Source of the DNA: Acidaminococcales bacterium | GTDB lineage: Bacteria > Bacillota > Negativicutes > Acidaminococcales > JAISLQ01 | DNA length: 42,467 bases | NCBI GenBank assembly: GCA_031290885.1 | Contig: JAISLQ010000003.1 | Coordinates: 1 to 42,467 of the forward strand | Reading direction: 5' to 3' | In this document: positions 32,825 through 42,114 of the stretch, in pieces | How the letters are laid out: every line of letters starts with the position of its first letter | Position numbering within the stretch: position 1 is the stretch's first letter | Made by a program: the position numbers and the translations under genes | The notes under the pieces: model-generated | The model's input: only the letters and a program-made list of their open reading frames with translations | The model's database searches: none | What the model was told of the DNA's origin: nothing

Positions 32825-34357
32825 CTATTCGGCTTCCGCTTCCCCCGGAATTTTTCGGGGAAGGCAAAGCTCTTTCAGGCGTTCGGCGAGACGGGTTTCA
32901 TCTACGGCAAATTCCAGCAAATATGAACCGTAAAGTATCCCCGCGTCCCGGTACACCAGCCGGCTGTCGGACGGCTTGAAGAGGGAAAACAGCGACTTGC
33001 CGGCCTGCCCGAGCTTTGCCTTGTTTTTGAGAGCCGCCAGTATTTTGGCTAAGTTCTTCGCTTCCCGGGCGGCGCCTCTACGCAACGCGCCGGGCAGCAT
33101 TTTCCGGCTATAGGCGAGAGCGTAGCAGCAGTCGTACAATTCGGCGCTTTCGCTTAGGCCGTTTTCCGTCAGGGCGGATATTTTAGCCAGCAGCCATTCC
33201 CTCTGCCGCGCAAGGTGCGCGGCGGCGGTTATCTCCTCGTTGCCTCGCCACGGATCGTCCGCCATCCACGCCCACAGGGAAAAGATATCCGCCGCATGCG
33301 CGCCGCGCGCGAAGGATGCGGTTAATTTTCTCCAGGCTTGTTTTTTCTTTTCCCCAATCGTTTTCGCGAAAACGTCCGTCATATTGATGTCAGGGGAGTT
33401 TTCTTGAATCACGCGCCAGCGCTTTTCAAACCCCGCCAAAAGAAAAGCGTCCCGCATCTCTTCAAGCCAAAGGTTTATCCTATCCGCCTGCCGCGTATAT
33501 TCGCGCTCTTTAAGCAAGGGCCCGGCAAAAAGCAAAAGCTGCTTTAGCCTATATGTTTCCCGGCAAAAAGCGGCCAATTTCTTTTTGCCGCCGCCGGCGG
33601 CATCCGTCAAAGCGGACAAAGAACGCCCGATTTGGGCGATGAGCGCGCCACGCAAAACATTCTTGAACGGTTTTTTAGCGTCAAGTTCTTTTATCCGCCG
33701 CTCACTTGCGGACGGTTTTGCTTTTTCCCCGGCCAGCGCGCAGCCGCGATCGTATTTGCTGCGCTTTTCCGTGTAAAGCGGCGCTTCCTTTAACAGCAAA
33801 GATAAAAACTCAATAAGGGCAGGCGCTTTGCCTGACAAGAGTTCAAACTCCACTTCGGCGACCGGCGCCGTCTTTTCCCCGGCGGCGATCCAGCCGGTGT
33901 CCACCGCCATTTCAACCACAGTTTGGCCGGGAAGGGCGAGTTCGCAGCTGCGCCTTTCCACGGCAACGGTGAAAAGTTTTTCTACGCCGCCGTCTTTGGC
34001 GGCCATGCCCGGCAGATCCGCCAGAAAGCTGATTTTGCCGAACCCGCCGAGATCCGGCTTGGCTGTAGGCAGCTTGACGCTGTATTCCATGCGTTCGGAA
34101 AGGCCGCCGCTGTTCTTGTTTTCTATTTTTGCCGTGCCGACGAACCCGCCCGCTTCGGCGCGTACGCGAAACGCCACGCCGGACTTGGCGAAGCGGCGCT
34201 TCGGCGTGTCGTAATAGCGGCTTTCCAGTTTTTCTGTCCTTTCGCTGCCGGGCACTATATATTTTTTGACTGTTTCAAGTTCAAAAATGCCTTCAAGGAC
34301 GTGTTCCGAGAAGGCAATCAGTTTTATTTCCGTTTCAATGTTGTTGCCGACGCCCAT
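32825..34357 (-). CDS. CYTH domain protein with divergent CHAD-like C-terminus
   Basis: The N-terminal CYTH (triphosphate tunnel) domain, about residues 5-200, begins with the ExExK metal-site motif (E8-T-E10-I-K12). It has further barrel pieces RYYDTPKRRFAKSGVAFRVR and VEFELLSGKAPALIEFLSLL, and is probably an inorganic triphosphatase. The C-terminal 300 residues are helical with evenly spaced Lys/Arg, like a CHAD domain, a polyphosphate-associated helical bundle. The classic histidines of the CHAD motifs are mostly absent (for example CRETYRLKQLLLFAG). The ATG at 34357 is 8 bases after GGAGG. It follows the 80-residue gene closely. Confidence 0.75.
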   Translation of the reverse strand: MGVGNNIETEIKLIAFSEHVLEGIFELETVKKYIVPGSERTEKLESRYYDTPKRRFAKSGVAFRVRAEAGGFVGTAKIENKNSGGLSERMEYSVKLPTAKPDLGGFGKISFLADLPGMAAKDGGVEKLFTVAVERRSCELALPGQTVVEMAVDTGWIAAGEKTAPVAEVEFELLSGKAPALIEFLSLLLKEAPLYTEKRSKYDRGCALAGEKAKPSASERRIKELDAKKPFKNVLRGALIAQIGRSLSALTDAAGGGKKKLAAFCRETYRLKQLLLFAGPLLKEREYTRQADRINLWLEEMRDAFLLAGFEKRWRVIQENSPDINMTDVFAKTIGEKKKQAWRKLTASFARGAHAADIFSLWAWMADDPWRGNEEITAAAHLARQREWLLAKISALTENGLSESAELYDCCYALAYSRKMLPGALRRGAAREAKNLAKILAALKNKAKLGQAGKSLFSLFKPSDSRLVYRDAGILYGSYLLEFAVDETRLAERLKELCLPRKIPGEAEAE

Positions 34358-34372
34358 AAGCCACACCTCCGC

Positions 34373-34615
34373 TCATCCGCGTATATCGGTAAAGAGCACC
34401 GCCGCTTCGGCGGCATCGTACACTTTCGGCGGCAGGAGCCGAAGATCGTCCGTCCGCCAGCCGCCGCGCCGGGCGAGCAGGCCCAATGCCTCCTCTTCGT
34501 CGCGCGCCAGCACGACCGCTACCGCGTCACGGTATAAATCCTGATGCACGCACGGTTCATTGATCATGCTGTAGCTGTGAAATTCCCTGTTGTGCCGCCA
34601 GACGTATATTTTCAT
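34373..34615 (-). CDS. Hypothetical 80-residue protein
   Basis: Not recognised. It starts MKIYVWRHNREFHSYSMINE and ends in VYDAAEAAVLFTDIRG. It is mixed alpha/beta by eye and soluble, with no signal peptide, membrane segment or cysteine pair beyond one Cys. Support for being real: ATG with a GGGGTG site, GC and codon use like its neighbours, a stop 15 bases before the CYTH gene start, and the same strand as both flanking genes. A segment DAVAVVLARDEEEALGLLAR resembles regulatory small-domain folds but proves nothing. Confidence 0.6.
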   Translation of the reverse strand: MKIYVWRHNREFHSYSMINEPCVHQDLYRDAVAVVLARDEEEALGLLARRGGWRTDDLRLLPPKVYDAAEAAVLFTDIRG

Positions 34616-34650
34616 CAGGCACCCCCCGCGTTCCGTTAACGCTAATTAGC

Positions 34651-36678
34651 TCAAGGCCGGCCCTTTTTTAATATGGCGAGCAGTTCCCCGATTTTTTCAG
34701 ATGCTTTTTCATACTCAAGTTCCCGCACGAGACTGCTTATTTCCCGGAGATAGCCGCTTATGCGCCCATCTTCCGCGCAGTCTTCCGTTTGCGCCGCAAT
34801 TTTGGCGGCGGTGTCGCCGATGCCGTAAAGGCAGGCGTCATCCAGCATTTCCAATTTGTCGATCAACATGGCGCCGCCGCAAAGCGCGAGCGCCTTGTCA
34901 TCCCCGTAAACATCCGGCGCGTTGGCCTCCGGCGATTTTACGGCGCCGTATTCAAGCGCGATTTTTTCCGGCGGCAGCCATTTGGCGAGTATCAAATTCA
35001 ATTGCGCCGGCTCAATCGGTTTGGAAATAAAGTCGTTCATGCCGCTCGCGATGAAAGTGTCGCGCGCTCCGGTTACGGCGTTGGCCGTCAAGGCGATTAT
35101 CGGCAGGCGTTTGTAAAATTCCCCTTTCATGCCGCGTATCCGCTTGGTGGCTTCTATTCCGTCCATGCCCGGCATCATGTGGTCCATAAATACTATGTCG
35201 TAGCGCTTGCTTTTTACCTTTTCGATCGCCTGCTCCCCGCTGTCGGCGGCGTTGCCCGAGATGTTGTGGGCGGCCAGCATCCCCAAGGCGACGGTAATGT
35301 TTATATGGTTGTCGTCGACAACTAGGATGGCTACACCGTCTTTGGCCATGACCCGCGCTATTTCGCCGGAGCGTTCAATGTTGTCCGGGTTGCCTGCGAC
35401 CAGCGGCAGCAAAACCGTAAAAACAGATCCTTTGCCGTATTCGCTCTCTACTTCCAGCTTGCCGCCCATCATGGACACAAGGGGTTTCGTGATGGACAGG
35501 CCCAGCCCCGTGCCGACTATGCCCCGGTTCTTCTTTGCGTCGAGCTGGCTGAACACTTCAAAAAGTTTCGGCATGTCTTCCTTCTTTATGCCAATCCCCG
35601 TATCTTTTACGCTGAATTTTATATATTCCCGTCCGCCCTCCGCATGCCGTTCGAGCGCTAAAGACACACAGCCCCTGCGGGTATATTTGATCGCGTTGTT
35701 GGTTATGTTCGTGAATATCTGCCGAAAACGCACCGCGTCGCCATAAACCACCGCCGGAAGGCTTTCGTCGATGCTGCTCGTAAATTCCAGTTCTTTGGCG
35801 TTGGCGGTGAATTTGCTCATCGAACAAATGTTGTCGTATAGCTCCGCCAAGTTAAAATCGGCAGGGACAATTTCCAGTTTGCCTGCCTCTATTTTAGAAA
35901 AATCCAAAATATCGTTGATAATTCGCAGAAGCGCCTTGGCCATTTTCTTGATGTCGGCAAAATACCGCTGCTGCAAGCTGTCAAGGTTGTCAACGCGCAT
36001 AAGGTCGCTCATCCCGATAATGGCGTTCATGGGCGTGCGTATCTCATGGCTCATGGAAGCCAGGAACCTGCTCTTGGCGCTGCTTGCTTGTTCCGCCTGC
36101 CTTTTGGCCAGAATCGTATCGGTCTCGTCGTGAAACAAAACCATTATGCCATCAAACGTATTGGCCTCGTCGAACATAGGCGTGGCATGTATGGCGTATA
36201 TGCGCAGGCTGCCTTTGCCGTCGATGTCAACGGTTTCTTCGGCCCGAACGGCTTTATGGCTTTGCATGGCATCTTCAAGTATGCCGCCGACCCGCGCCGA
36301 AAAGTCCGTGCCGCCAAAACCCTTGAACACCTCGGTGAATTTCGCCCCGTTGATAAGGCCGAAACTGCGCAAATTCAATAAATTCAAAAACGTGACGGTG
36401 CAGTAAGCGAAACATCCGTTACGGTCAAGCAGTATGATGATATCGGGGCTGTTTTCAAGCAAAAGGTCAAGATATTTTTCCTGGCGGGACTTTTCCGCCA
36501 AAATGGCCGCGCTGACGCGGGAACGGACGACATAGGCGTTTTTGTTTTGCTCCATGATAAAGTTCATGGATTTCAATTGCCTGTTCAGCCGTTTCATTTC
36601 CACGCGCAAATTAGCGTTTTCTGTCTGCAATTGCTCCATCGGCGTCAGTTGCTCGCTTGATTGCCGCGTATTGGCCAT
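34651..36678 (-). CDS. Hybrid sensor histidine kinase (PAS-HisKA-HATPase-REC)
   Basis: This soluble signalling kinase has, in order: an N-terminal coiled coil (about 14-45), a PAS domain (about 68-190, [20 protein letters not shown]), HisKA with phospho-H211 in [19 protein letters not shown], and a HATPase with N-box [10 protein letters not shown] and glycine boxes DTGIG (359-363) and GTGLGL (389-394). A receiver domain follows with D455/D456, phospho-D499 ([11 protein letters not shown]), T531 and K553. The last 100 residues are helical like an Hpt domain but have no phosphorylatable histidine in the expected place. No transmembrane helix. It starts 9 bases after the FIST gene, so input probably comes from the FIST protein. 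Confidence 0.93.
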   Translation of the reverse strand: MANTRQSSEQLTPMEQLQTENANLRVEMKRLNRQLKSMNFIMEQNKNAYVVRSRVSAAILAEKSRQEKYLDLLLENSPDIIILLDRNGCFAYCTVTFLNLLNLRSFGLINGAKFTEVFKGFGGTDFSARVGGILEDAMQSHKAVRAEETVDIDGKGSLRIYAIHATPMFDEANTFDGIMVLFHDETDTILAKRQAEQASSAKSRFLASMSHEIRTPMNAIIGMSDLMRVDNLDSLQQRYFADIKKMAKALLRIINDILDFSKIEAGKLEIVPADFNLAELYDNICSMSKFTANAKELEFTSSIDESLPAVVYGDAVRFRQIFTNITNNAIKYTRRGCVSLALERHAEGGREYIKFSVKDTGIGIKKEDMPKLFEVFSQLDAKKNRGIVGTGLGLSITKPLVSMMGGKLEVESEYGKGSVFTVLLPLVAGNPDNIERSGEIARVMAKDGVAILVVDDNHINITVALGMLAAHNISGNAADSGEQAIEKVKSKRYDIVFMDHMMPGMDGIEATKRIRGMKGEFYKRLPIIALTANAVTGARDTFIASGMNDFISKPIEPAQLNLILAKWLPPEKIALEYGAVKSPEANAPDVYGDDKALALCGGAMLIDKLEMLDDACLYGIGDTAAKIAAQTEDCAEDGRISGYLREISSLVRELEYEKASEKIGELLAILKKGRP

Positions 36679-36687
36679 ACATTTCCC

Positions 36688-37851
36688 TCATAAAATACAT
36701 ATTATTAAAACATTGTTGTTGAAGCGGTTAAACATTTTTCCTTCTTTATCGAATACCGGGCATATTTCCCCGCCCGAATAGGACGCCTGGTAGACTGTCG
36801 GCGCGCCGGCCATACATTGCGCGATTTTTTCCATCTCCGCGTCGCCTTCCGCCCCCAACACGAAGCTGCGAGCCGCGCATGAGTAAATGAGCAGGCTTTT
36901 CCCTTTCGCCTTGGCCAGCGCTTCTTGCAGCGTATTTTCCGCTGAGCTTACCACATCGTTGGCATCCATGATGGCGATGCTCAAAATGGCGCCGACCGGC
37001 ATCTCGCCGCCGAAAAGGATGCCCCCCTCCTTGTCCGCCAGCCGGAAAGCCGTGCGCATGAGCGCCGGCGTCCCGTCGTTAAGGTTAATTAATATCGGCA
37101 TGGTGCTGATGCCGCGTATGTTGCCTTTTTCAATAAGCCCCATGGAAACAAAATAGTCGGCCGCGCTTATATTGTTTACTCCGCGCAAAATATTTCTTTC
37201 GGCGGCGGTAATAATCGCCTTTTGTTTGAAAACGCGGTCTTCCGACACATAGGCCACGAGAAATTCCGGGGAAATGTCGCCGCCGGCCGCCACGATGACG
37301 ATTTTATCGGTATCGTACTGGTCATTGTAAATGGTGTATAAATTCGTCAGGTCAATTGTCGTGCCAAAAGAGCGCGTGCCAAAAACAGGCGCTCCCCCGG
37401 ACACTTTGTCCATCTCCGCGACGAACTCGTCCCCGCTTATAAGGGGCGAAAAAGGTACAAATGTCAGGAGCAGCTTGGGCCTTTCCGGAAGTTCGGCCTC
37501 TATCCGCGCATACAGATCTTTGACCGCCCCGGCGGCATCATTGCCGACTTTCTCCGAAATCCCGGCGGCAAAGCAGACATCGTCGGAAGTAAGCACAGAC
37601 AAAGTAAGCAGAAGCTGCCCGAATTCGCCGCACGCCACCGTACCGCTGGTGGTGCAGCCTACCAAGTCGAAGGGCAGTTTGCCTTTAAGCGCCTCCACGA
37701 CGCCGGAATCCAGAAAATCTTCCGGGCAATGGACGATCCCCACGGAGTTTTTCAGTTGGCTATGCGCAAGGTCAAGCTGCCCAAGCAATTCTTCCACCGC
37801 CTCGTCCACATAGTCAATTTCTCTGGTACACGCTGTCAGCATCTTTATCAT
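36688..37851 (-). CDS. FIST domain sensor protein
   Basis: FIST (FIST_N plus FIST_C) domains are intracellular sensor modules thought to bind small ligands such as amino acids, usually linked to chemotaxis or two-component proteins. Visible features are FDLVGCTTSGTVACGEFGQL in the N-domain, then KLLLTFVPFSPLISGDEFVA and APVFGTRSFGTTIDLTNLYT. The FIST_C part has GILFGGEMPVGAILSIAIMD and SLLIYSCAARSFVLGAEGDA. It has no attached kinase or methyl-accepting domain, so it must signal through a partner; the hybrid kinase 9 bases downstream is the obvious one. 387 residues is typical. ATG sits after GGCGGGGTG. Confidence 0.88.
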   Translation of the reverse strand: MIKMLTACTREIDYVDEAVEELLGQLDLAHSQLKNSVGIVHCPEDFLDSGVVEALKGKLPFDLVGCTTSGTVACGEFGQLLLTLSVLTSDDVCFAAGISEKVGNDAAGAVKDLYARIEAELPERPKLLLTFVPFSPLISGDEFVAEMDKVSGGAPVFGTRSFGTTIDLTNLYTIYNDQYDTDKIVIVAAGGDISPEFLVAYVSEDRVFKQKAIITAAERNILRGVNNISAADYFVSMGLIEKGNIRGISTMPILINLNDGTPALMRTAFRLADKEGGILFGGEMPVGAILSIAIMDANDVVSSAENTLQEALAKAKGKSLLIYSCAARSFVLGAEGDAEMEKIAQCMAGAPTVYQASYSGGEICPVFDKEGKMFNRFNNNVLIICIL

Positions 37852-37950
37852 GGTCGCACCCCGCCTTTTTTATGAAAAGACCCCTGTATTTCTTCCTGTC
37901 GCTACGCGCCTGCCCCGCGCCCAAAATCGCCGCCGGCCCATGATCCCGCG

Positions 37951-39453
37951 CTACAGCGTCCTCATTTGCGGAAAAAACAAGACGTCCCGAATAGACGCGC
38001 TGTCGGTCAGGAGCATTGCCAGGCGGTCAACGCCGACGCCGAGGCCTCCCGTGGGCGGCATGCCGTATTCGAGCGCCGTTATATAGTCCTCATCCATCAT
38101 GTGGGCTTCTTCGTCGCCCGCGTCGCGGCTTTCCACTTGACGGGCAAACCGTTCCTTCTGGTCTACCGGGTCGTTGAGTTCGGAAAAACCGTTGCACAAT
38201 TCGCGGCCAAAAACAAAAGCCTCAAACCGGTCGGTCATTTCATCGTCCCCCCGGCTGCTTTTGGCCAAAGGCGACACTTCTTTGGGATAGCCAGTGACAA
38301 AAGAGGGCTGAACCAGCTTTGCCTCAGCGCAATGTTCAAAAACCGCGTTGATTATCTTGCCCGCGCCGAAATTTTTTTCAATCGCCGCCCCTGATTTTTG
38401 GGCGTTCGCCCGCAAGTCGCCAATGTCCAAATGGGGCGAGAAGTCAAGGCCGGTTTCCTGCCGGATGGCTTCCGTCATGCTGATGCGCCGCCAGGGAGGC
38501 GTAAAATCTATCTCCTGTCCCTGATAGGTTATACTGGGCCGGCCGGTTGTTTCCTTGACAACATAATGTATAAGTTCTTCCGTCAGCTCCATCATATCGT
38601 TATAATCGGCGTAGGCCTGATAGGCTTCCATGAGCGTGAATTCCGGGTTGTGCCTTGTCGACAGGCCCTCGTTGCGGAAAACCCGCCCGATCTCGTACAC
38701 CCGCTCCAAGCCGCCGACGATCAGGCGTTTGAGATAAAGCTCCGGCGCTATCCGCATAAAAAGGTTCATGCCCAGGGCGTTATGGCGGGTAACAAAAGGT
38801 TTGGCCGCCGCCCCGCCGGCAATGGCATGCATCATCGGCGTCTCCACCTCAAGAAAATCGCGCCGGTCAAGAAAATGCCTGAGCGCGCGTATTATTTTGC
38901 TGCGCGCCGTAAAAGTGTCCTTGACGCTTTTGTTGACAATAAGATCAATATATCTTTGCCGGTAACGGGTGTCTATGTCCTTCAGGCCGTGCCACTTTTC
39001 CGGCAGGGGGCGCAAGGATTTGGTCAATATCTCCAAAGATTCCGCCTTTACGCTCACCTCGCCCATGCGGGTGCGAAAGACCGTTCCGCCAATGCCGGCA
39101 AAGTCGCCTATATCCATGAGTTTGAGCAGTTTGTAGTCGTCTTCCCCTAAAGCGTCTTTGCGCAGGTAACATTGAATGTTGCCGGTACGATCCGAAAGAT
39201 CAATAAAAGTCGTCTTGCCGTGCCCACGTATGGCCATGACACGCCCGGCCACTCGCACCCGGTCCGTCTCGGCAAAACTGTCAAACCCATCGGCAATCGC
39301 CGCCGCCGTATGCGTGGGCGCGAAACGCCGGCCAAAAGGCTCGTGCCCACACGCCGCCAATTCATCCATTTTCTGGCGGCGCGCGTTCATCTGCTCGTTT
39401 ATGCCGCCCACATCAGCCGTCTGCTGCCCCGGTTCTTTTTTCCGTTCGGTCAA
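37951..39453 (-). CDS. lysS: Lysyl-tRNA synthetase (class II)
   Basis: It charges tRNA-Lys. The N-terminal OB-fold anticodon domain has [20 protein letters not shown]. The class II motifs are motif 1 ([20 protein letters not shown]), motif 2 ([20 protein letters not shown]) and motif 3 ([12 protein letters not shown]). 500 residues is standard. The start is TTG with AAGGAG 9 bases upstream, formed by the last codons of greA. The stop of greA lies 6 bases before it, so greA-lysS is an operon, a pairing seen in many Firmicutes. Confidence 0.97.
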   Translation of the reverse strand: MTERKKEPGQQTADVGGINEQMNARRQKMDELAACGHEPFGRRFAPTHTAAAIADGFDSFAETDRVRVAGRVMAIRGHGKTTFIDLSDRTGNIQCYLRKDALGEDDYKLLKLMDIGDFAGIGGTVFRTRMGEVSVKAESLEILTKSLRPLPEKWHGLKDIDTRYRQRYIDLIVNKSVKDTFTARSKIIRALRHFLDRRDFLEVETPMMHAIAGGAAAKPFVTRHNALGMNLFMRIAPELYLKRLIVGGLERVYEIGRVFRNEGLSTRHNPEFTLMEAYQAYADYNDMMELTEELIHYVVKETTGRPSITYQGQEIDFTPPWRRISMTEAIRQETGLDFSPHLDIGDLRANAQKSGAAIEKNFGAGKIINAVFEHCAEAKLVQPSFVTGYPKEVSPLAKSSRGDDEMTDRFEAFVFGRELCNGFSELNDPVDQKERFARQVESRDAGDEEAHMMDEDYITALEYGMPPTGGLGVGVDRLAMLLTDSASIRDVLFFPQMRTL

Positions 39454-39459
39454 AATAAT

Positions 39460-39951
39460 TTACTCCTTAGCCGACATGCGTTTTATCGACATGATCTTAT
39501 ACTTTATTGTCCCGTCCGGAACGGCCACCTCCACCGTTTCGCCTGATTTTCTGCCTATAATCGCGCTGCCCACCGGCGATTCGTTGGAAATTTTATTGGC
39601 CAGGGGATCCGCTTCCGCCGAACCGACCAGCGTATATTCAACGGTTGATTTCAGCGCTACGTCCCGCAGTTTCACCGTCGCCCCCAAGGTAACCATATCG
39701 GTTTTTATTTCGCCGTCGTCAATCACCTTGGCCGTGCGGATCATTTTATCAAGGGTGATTATCTCCCCTTCAATAAAGGCCTGCTCGTTCTTGGCGTCTT
39801 CGTATTCGGAGTTCTCGCTTATATCGCCGAAAGAGATCGCCTGTTTTATCCGTTCCGCGACTTCCAGGCGCCGGACGGATTTTAGCGTCTCTAATTTTTC
39901 TTCAAGTTTCTTCAAGCCTTCGGCCGTCAAGATGGTCTCTTTTTCCGTCAT
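39460..39951 (-). CDS. greA: Transcription elongation factor GreA
   Basis: GreA rescues backtracked RNA polymerase by stimulating transcript cleavage. The N-terminal coiled coil carries the acidic tip [19 protein letters not shown], which enters the polymerase channel. The C-terminal FKBP-like domain has [20 protein letters not shown]. The ATG at 39951 has GGAAGGGG 6 bases upstream and gives 163 residues, the normal size; the longer frame adds 14 residues with no support. It is driven by a consensus promoter. Confidence 0.97.
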   Translation of the reverse strand: MTEKETILTAEGLKKLEEKLETLKSVRRLEVAERIKQAISFGDISENSEYEDAKNEQAFIEGEIITLDKMIRTAKVIDDGEIKTDMVTLGATVKLRDVALKSTVEYTLVGSAEADPLANKISNESPVGSAIIGRKSGETVEVAVPDGTIKYKIMSIKRMSAKE

Positions 39952-40049
39952 AATATGCCCCTTCCCAAATGGCCGACTTCCCGGCCGACGCAAAAAATCG
40001 CTTTGTCGGCGCTATCCAAAACTTTGCCGATAATTTGCTTTATTGGTTA

Positions 40050-40078
40050 ATTATAGGATTAGAGCGCACGCTTGTCAA
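40050..40078 (-). promoter_or_regulatory. Consensus sigma-A promoter of greA-lysS
   Basis: A perfect TTGACA (40078-40073), a spacer of exactly 17 bases and a perfect TATAAT (40055-40050) lie 98 bases before the greA ATG. This is the strongest promoter seen in the window. Confidence 0.88.
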
Positions 40079-40211
40079 CTTTTACCGGCAAGAAGGCGCG
40101 CGCGCGCGGAAAAACTGACATTTCCCAAAGCCGGCCCATAAGCCTGCCAAAGGGCTTCCGCGCGTACGGAAAGTGCGGCATTGCCTTTTCTTTGCTTTTT
40201 GTCGCCTTGTT
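40079..40211 (-). other. serA-greA intergenic region
   Basis: No gene. It contains an alternating GC tract at about 40096-40110 and a stem-like CTTTCCG / CGGAAG inverted pair near 40160-40175 after serA. Neither has a U-run, so no clear serA terminator was found. Confidence 0.4.
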
Positions 40212-41792
40212 TTATAATTTCACAAAATTGACCTTTTTTATGCCGTCAACCCCGCTGATCATATTCAGCACCTCGCGGGGCACTACCGAATCGACCGCCA
40301 TAAACATCATGGCGTTGTTGTGTTTGTCGCGGCTGACTTGCATGGTCGCGATATTTACCTTGCCTACGCCCAAAATTGTGCCGATTTGCCCGATCATGCC
40401 CGGTTTGTCCTCGTTCATCGCCACCAGCATGCAGGGGCTTGGATTAAGGTCAAGGCTGTAGCCGTTCACTTGCAGTATCTTGCATTCGTTGCGGCCGAAA
40501 ACGGTGCCGGTAGCGGAAAAGCTCTTGGACCGCCCGCTGACTATGACCTCTACGGAACTTTTCAGATCGGAGCCGCCGACTTTTTTGCTTTCAAGCGCCT
40601 CTATCCCCCTGTTTTGGGCTATGAGCGTGGAGTTTACGTAATTTACCCGTTCTTTCAGGATCGGCTCAAACAGGCCCTTGAGCACTGCCCGCGTAAGCAG
40701 GGATGTCTCCAAGTCGCTGGCCTGCCCCTGATAAATGATTTCTATTTTCTCCACCGGTTCTTTCTCCAGTTGATGATAGAATTTGCCCAAAACCTCGCAC
40801 AAATATAAATAACTTCTCGTCCGGTCAAGTTCGTTGGGCAAAAGATTGGGCAGGTTCACGGCGTTGGTTACCATCTCGCCGCGCAGGGACGCAAGCACTT
40901 CCTCGGCAATCGTCCGCCCGACGTTGGCTTGGGCCTCAAAAGTATCGGCGCCGGCGTGCGGGGTAACCGTAACATTTTCGCAGTCGATCAGAGGCGACAC
41001 GGCCTGCGGCTCCCCCACTAAAACATCTATGCCGGCGGACGCCACCCGCCCGTCTTTCAAGGCCGCGCCCAGCGCGGTTTCATCGATAAGCCCGGCGCGC
41101 GCGCAATTTATTATGATGACGCCTTCTTTCACCGCCGCCAGTTCCGCCGCGCCGACAATGCCAATGGTTTCCTCGGTCTTTGGCGTGTGAATGGTAATAA
41201 AATCGGCCCTTGCCAGAAGCTGCTTGAGCTCGGCGCATTTTTCCGCGTTAAGTTTCGCAAAGCGCGTGTCGCTTATATAAGGATCATAAGCGATGACCTT
41301 CATGCCGAAGGCTTGCAGGCGCGTGCAAACCAGGGCGCCAATACGCCCAAGGCCGATGATGCCGACGGTTTTGCCCAAAAGCTCCCTGCCCATCAAGCCG
41401 TTCCTGCTCCAAACCTTTTGGCGTAGCCGATCCCGGTGCCGCACGACATTGCGCGCCGCCGCCAGCATGAGCGCTATGGTCAGCTCGCAGGCGGAAACGC
41501 TGTTGGAATCAGGCGTGTTTACGACAATAATGCCTCGGCTGGTGGCTCCCTGCATATCGATGTTGTCCACTCCGTTGCCGGCCCGCCCGACCACTTTCAA
41601 TTTGGCCGCTTTTTTGTAAAGTTCCTCGTCTACGGCGGTGTTGCTGCGCACGATCATGGCGTCATAGCCATCTATGACCTTGAGCAGTTCGTCCCGGGAA
41701 ATATCCATCCGCAAATCAACATCTATGTCCCCGGCCTGCCGCAACACTTCGACGCCGGCATCCGCCAGCTTTTCCGTAACAATTATCTTCAC
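40212..41792 (-). CDS. serA: D-3-phosphoglycerate dehydrogenase (ASB and ACT domains)
   Basis: First step of serine synthesis: oxidises 3-phosphoglycerate with NAD+. The substrate domain contains VVGRAGNGVDNIDMQGATSR, the NAD-binding motif is GKTVGIIGLGRIGALVC, and the catalytic Arg is in NCARAGLIDE. The catalytic His sits in TPHAGADTFEAQANVG, where most homologues read HLGAST. The C-terminus has the ASB domain and an ACT domain (MLVAMNEDKPGMIGQIGTIL) for serine feedback. The GTG at 41792 is chosen from GGAGG 8 bases upstream; an in-frame TTG two codons earlier is too close. 526 residues is normal. It is controlled by a T-box leader. Confidence 0.96.
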   Translation of the reverse strand: MKIIVTEKLADAGVEVLRQAGDIDVDLRMDISRDELLKVIDGYDAMIVRSNTAVDEELYKKAAKLKVVGRAGNGVDNIDMQGATSRGIIVVNTPDSNSVSACELTIALMLAAARNVVRHRDRLRQKVWSRNGLMGRELLGKTVGIIGLGRIGALVCTRLQAFGMKVIAYDPYISDTRFAKLNAEKCAELKQLLARADFITIHTPKTEETIGIVGAAELAAVKEGVIIINCARAGLIDETALGAALKDGRVASAGIDVLVGEPQAVSPLIDCENVTVTPHAGADTFEAQANVGRTIAEEVLASLRGEMVTNAVNLPNLLPNELDRTRSYLYLCEVLGKFYHQLEKEPVEKIEIIYQGQASDLETSLLTRAVLKGLFEPILKERVNYVNSTLIAQNRGIEALESKKVGGSDLKSSVEVIVSGRSKSFSATGTVFGRNECKILQVNGYSLDLNPSPCMLVAMNEDKPGMIGQIGTILGVGKVNIATMQVSRDKHNNAMMFMAVDSVVPREVLNMISGVDGIKKVNFVKL

Positions 41793-41853
41793 CGACAATC
41801 CCTCCCCAGATGCGTTTACGCTGTTGCCCGCTCAAAACAAAGCAGCAATATAT

Positions 41854-41882
41854 AAAAAACCGCCCTTAAAGATTAAGGACGG
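41854..41882 (-). terminator. T-box intrinsic terminator
   Basis: CCGTCCTTAA pairs with TTAAGGGCGG (one G-U) around the loop TCT, followed by six U residues. Part of the T-box switch; the competing antiterminator uses the T-box sequence. Confidence 0.9.
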
Positions 41883-42079
41883 GGTTTCCCACGTGGTGCC
41901 ACCTTGTTTTGCCGCTCGCACGGCCTCATGACGCTTTAACGGCCGTCAGCCGCGCCGGTTGCTGCCCCGGAACGAGTTCGGAAACGGATTCGGCTCCCGC
42001 CGCGCCGGTTCACAGCGGCCACCGGCTCTCTTTAGCGTGCTGGGAGCTTACTGCTTTTCGTCATCACCAAACATATTGT
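41854..42079 (-). ncRNA. T-box riboswitch (tRNA-Ser) upstream of serA
   Basis: This leader RNA senses uncharged tRNA and lets transcription continue when serine is short. Seen: a Stem I with AGUAA (42052-42048), GCUCCC (42047-42042) pairing with GGGAGC (41998-41993), a distal GCCGGU/ACCGGC hairpin, and a specifier region CGAAUCCG giving codon UCC (41988-41986, Ser). The T-box sequence AAGGUGGCACCACG is at 41905-41892, and the intrinsic terminator is at 41882-41854. UGGC (41901-41898) pairs with GCCA, fitting the G73 discriminator of tRNA-Ser. The exact codon frame in the specifier loop is inferred. Confidence 0.92.
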
Positions 42080-42086
42080 TTTTCTC

Positions 42087-42114
42087 ATTTTATAATATAT
42101 TTCGCGATTGTCAA
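42087..42114 (-). promoter_or_regulatory. serA promoter
   Basis: TTGACA (42114-42109), a 16-base spacer and TAAAAT (42092-42087) lie just upstream of the T-box. An overlapping TATAAA is at 14 bases. Confidence 0.7.

Noticed and set aside
40096-40110. Alternating CG tract as a functional element (Z-DNA-like)
   Set aside because: Short, and expected now and then in sequence of this composition; a similar tract occurs at about 4388-4399. No supporting context.
41881-42060. Inverted repeats upstream of serA as a mobile element or CRISPR fragment
   Set aside because: They are fully explained as stems of the T-box riboswitch.
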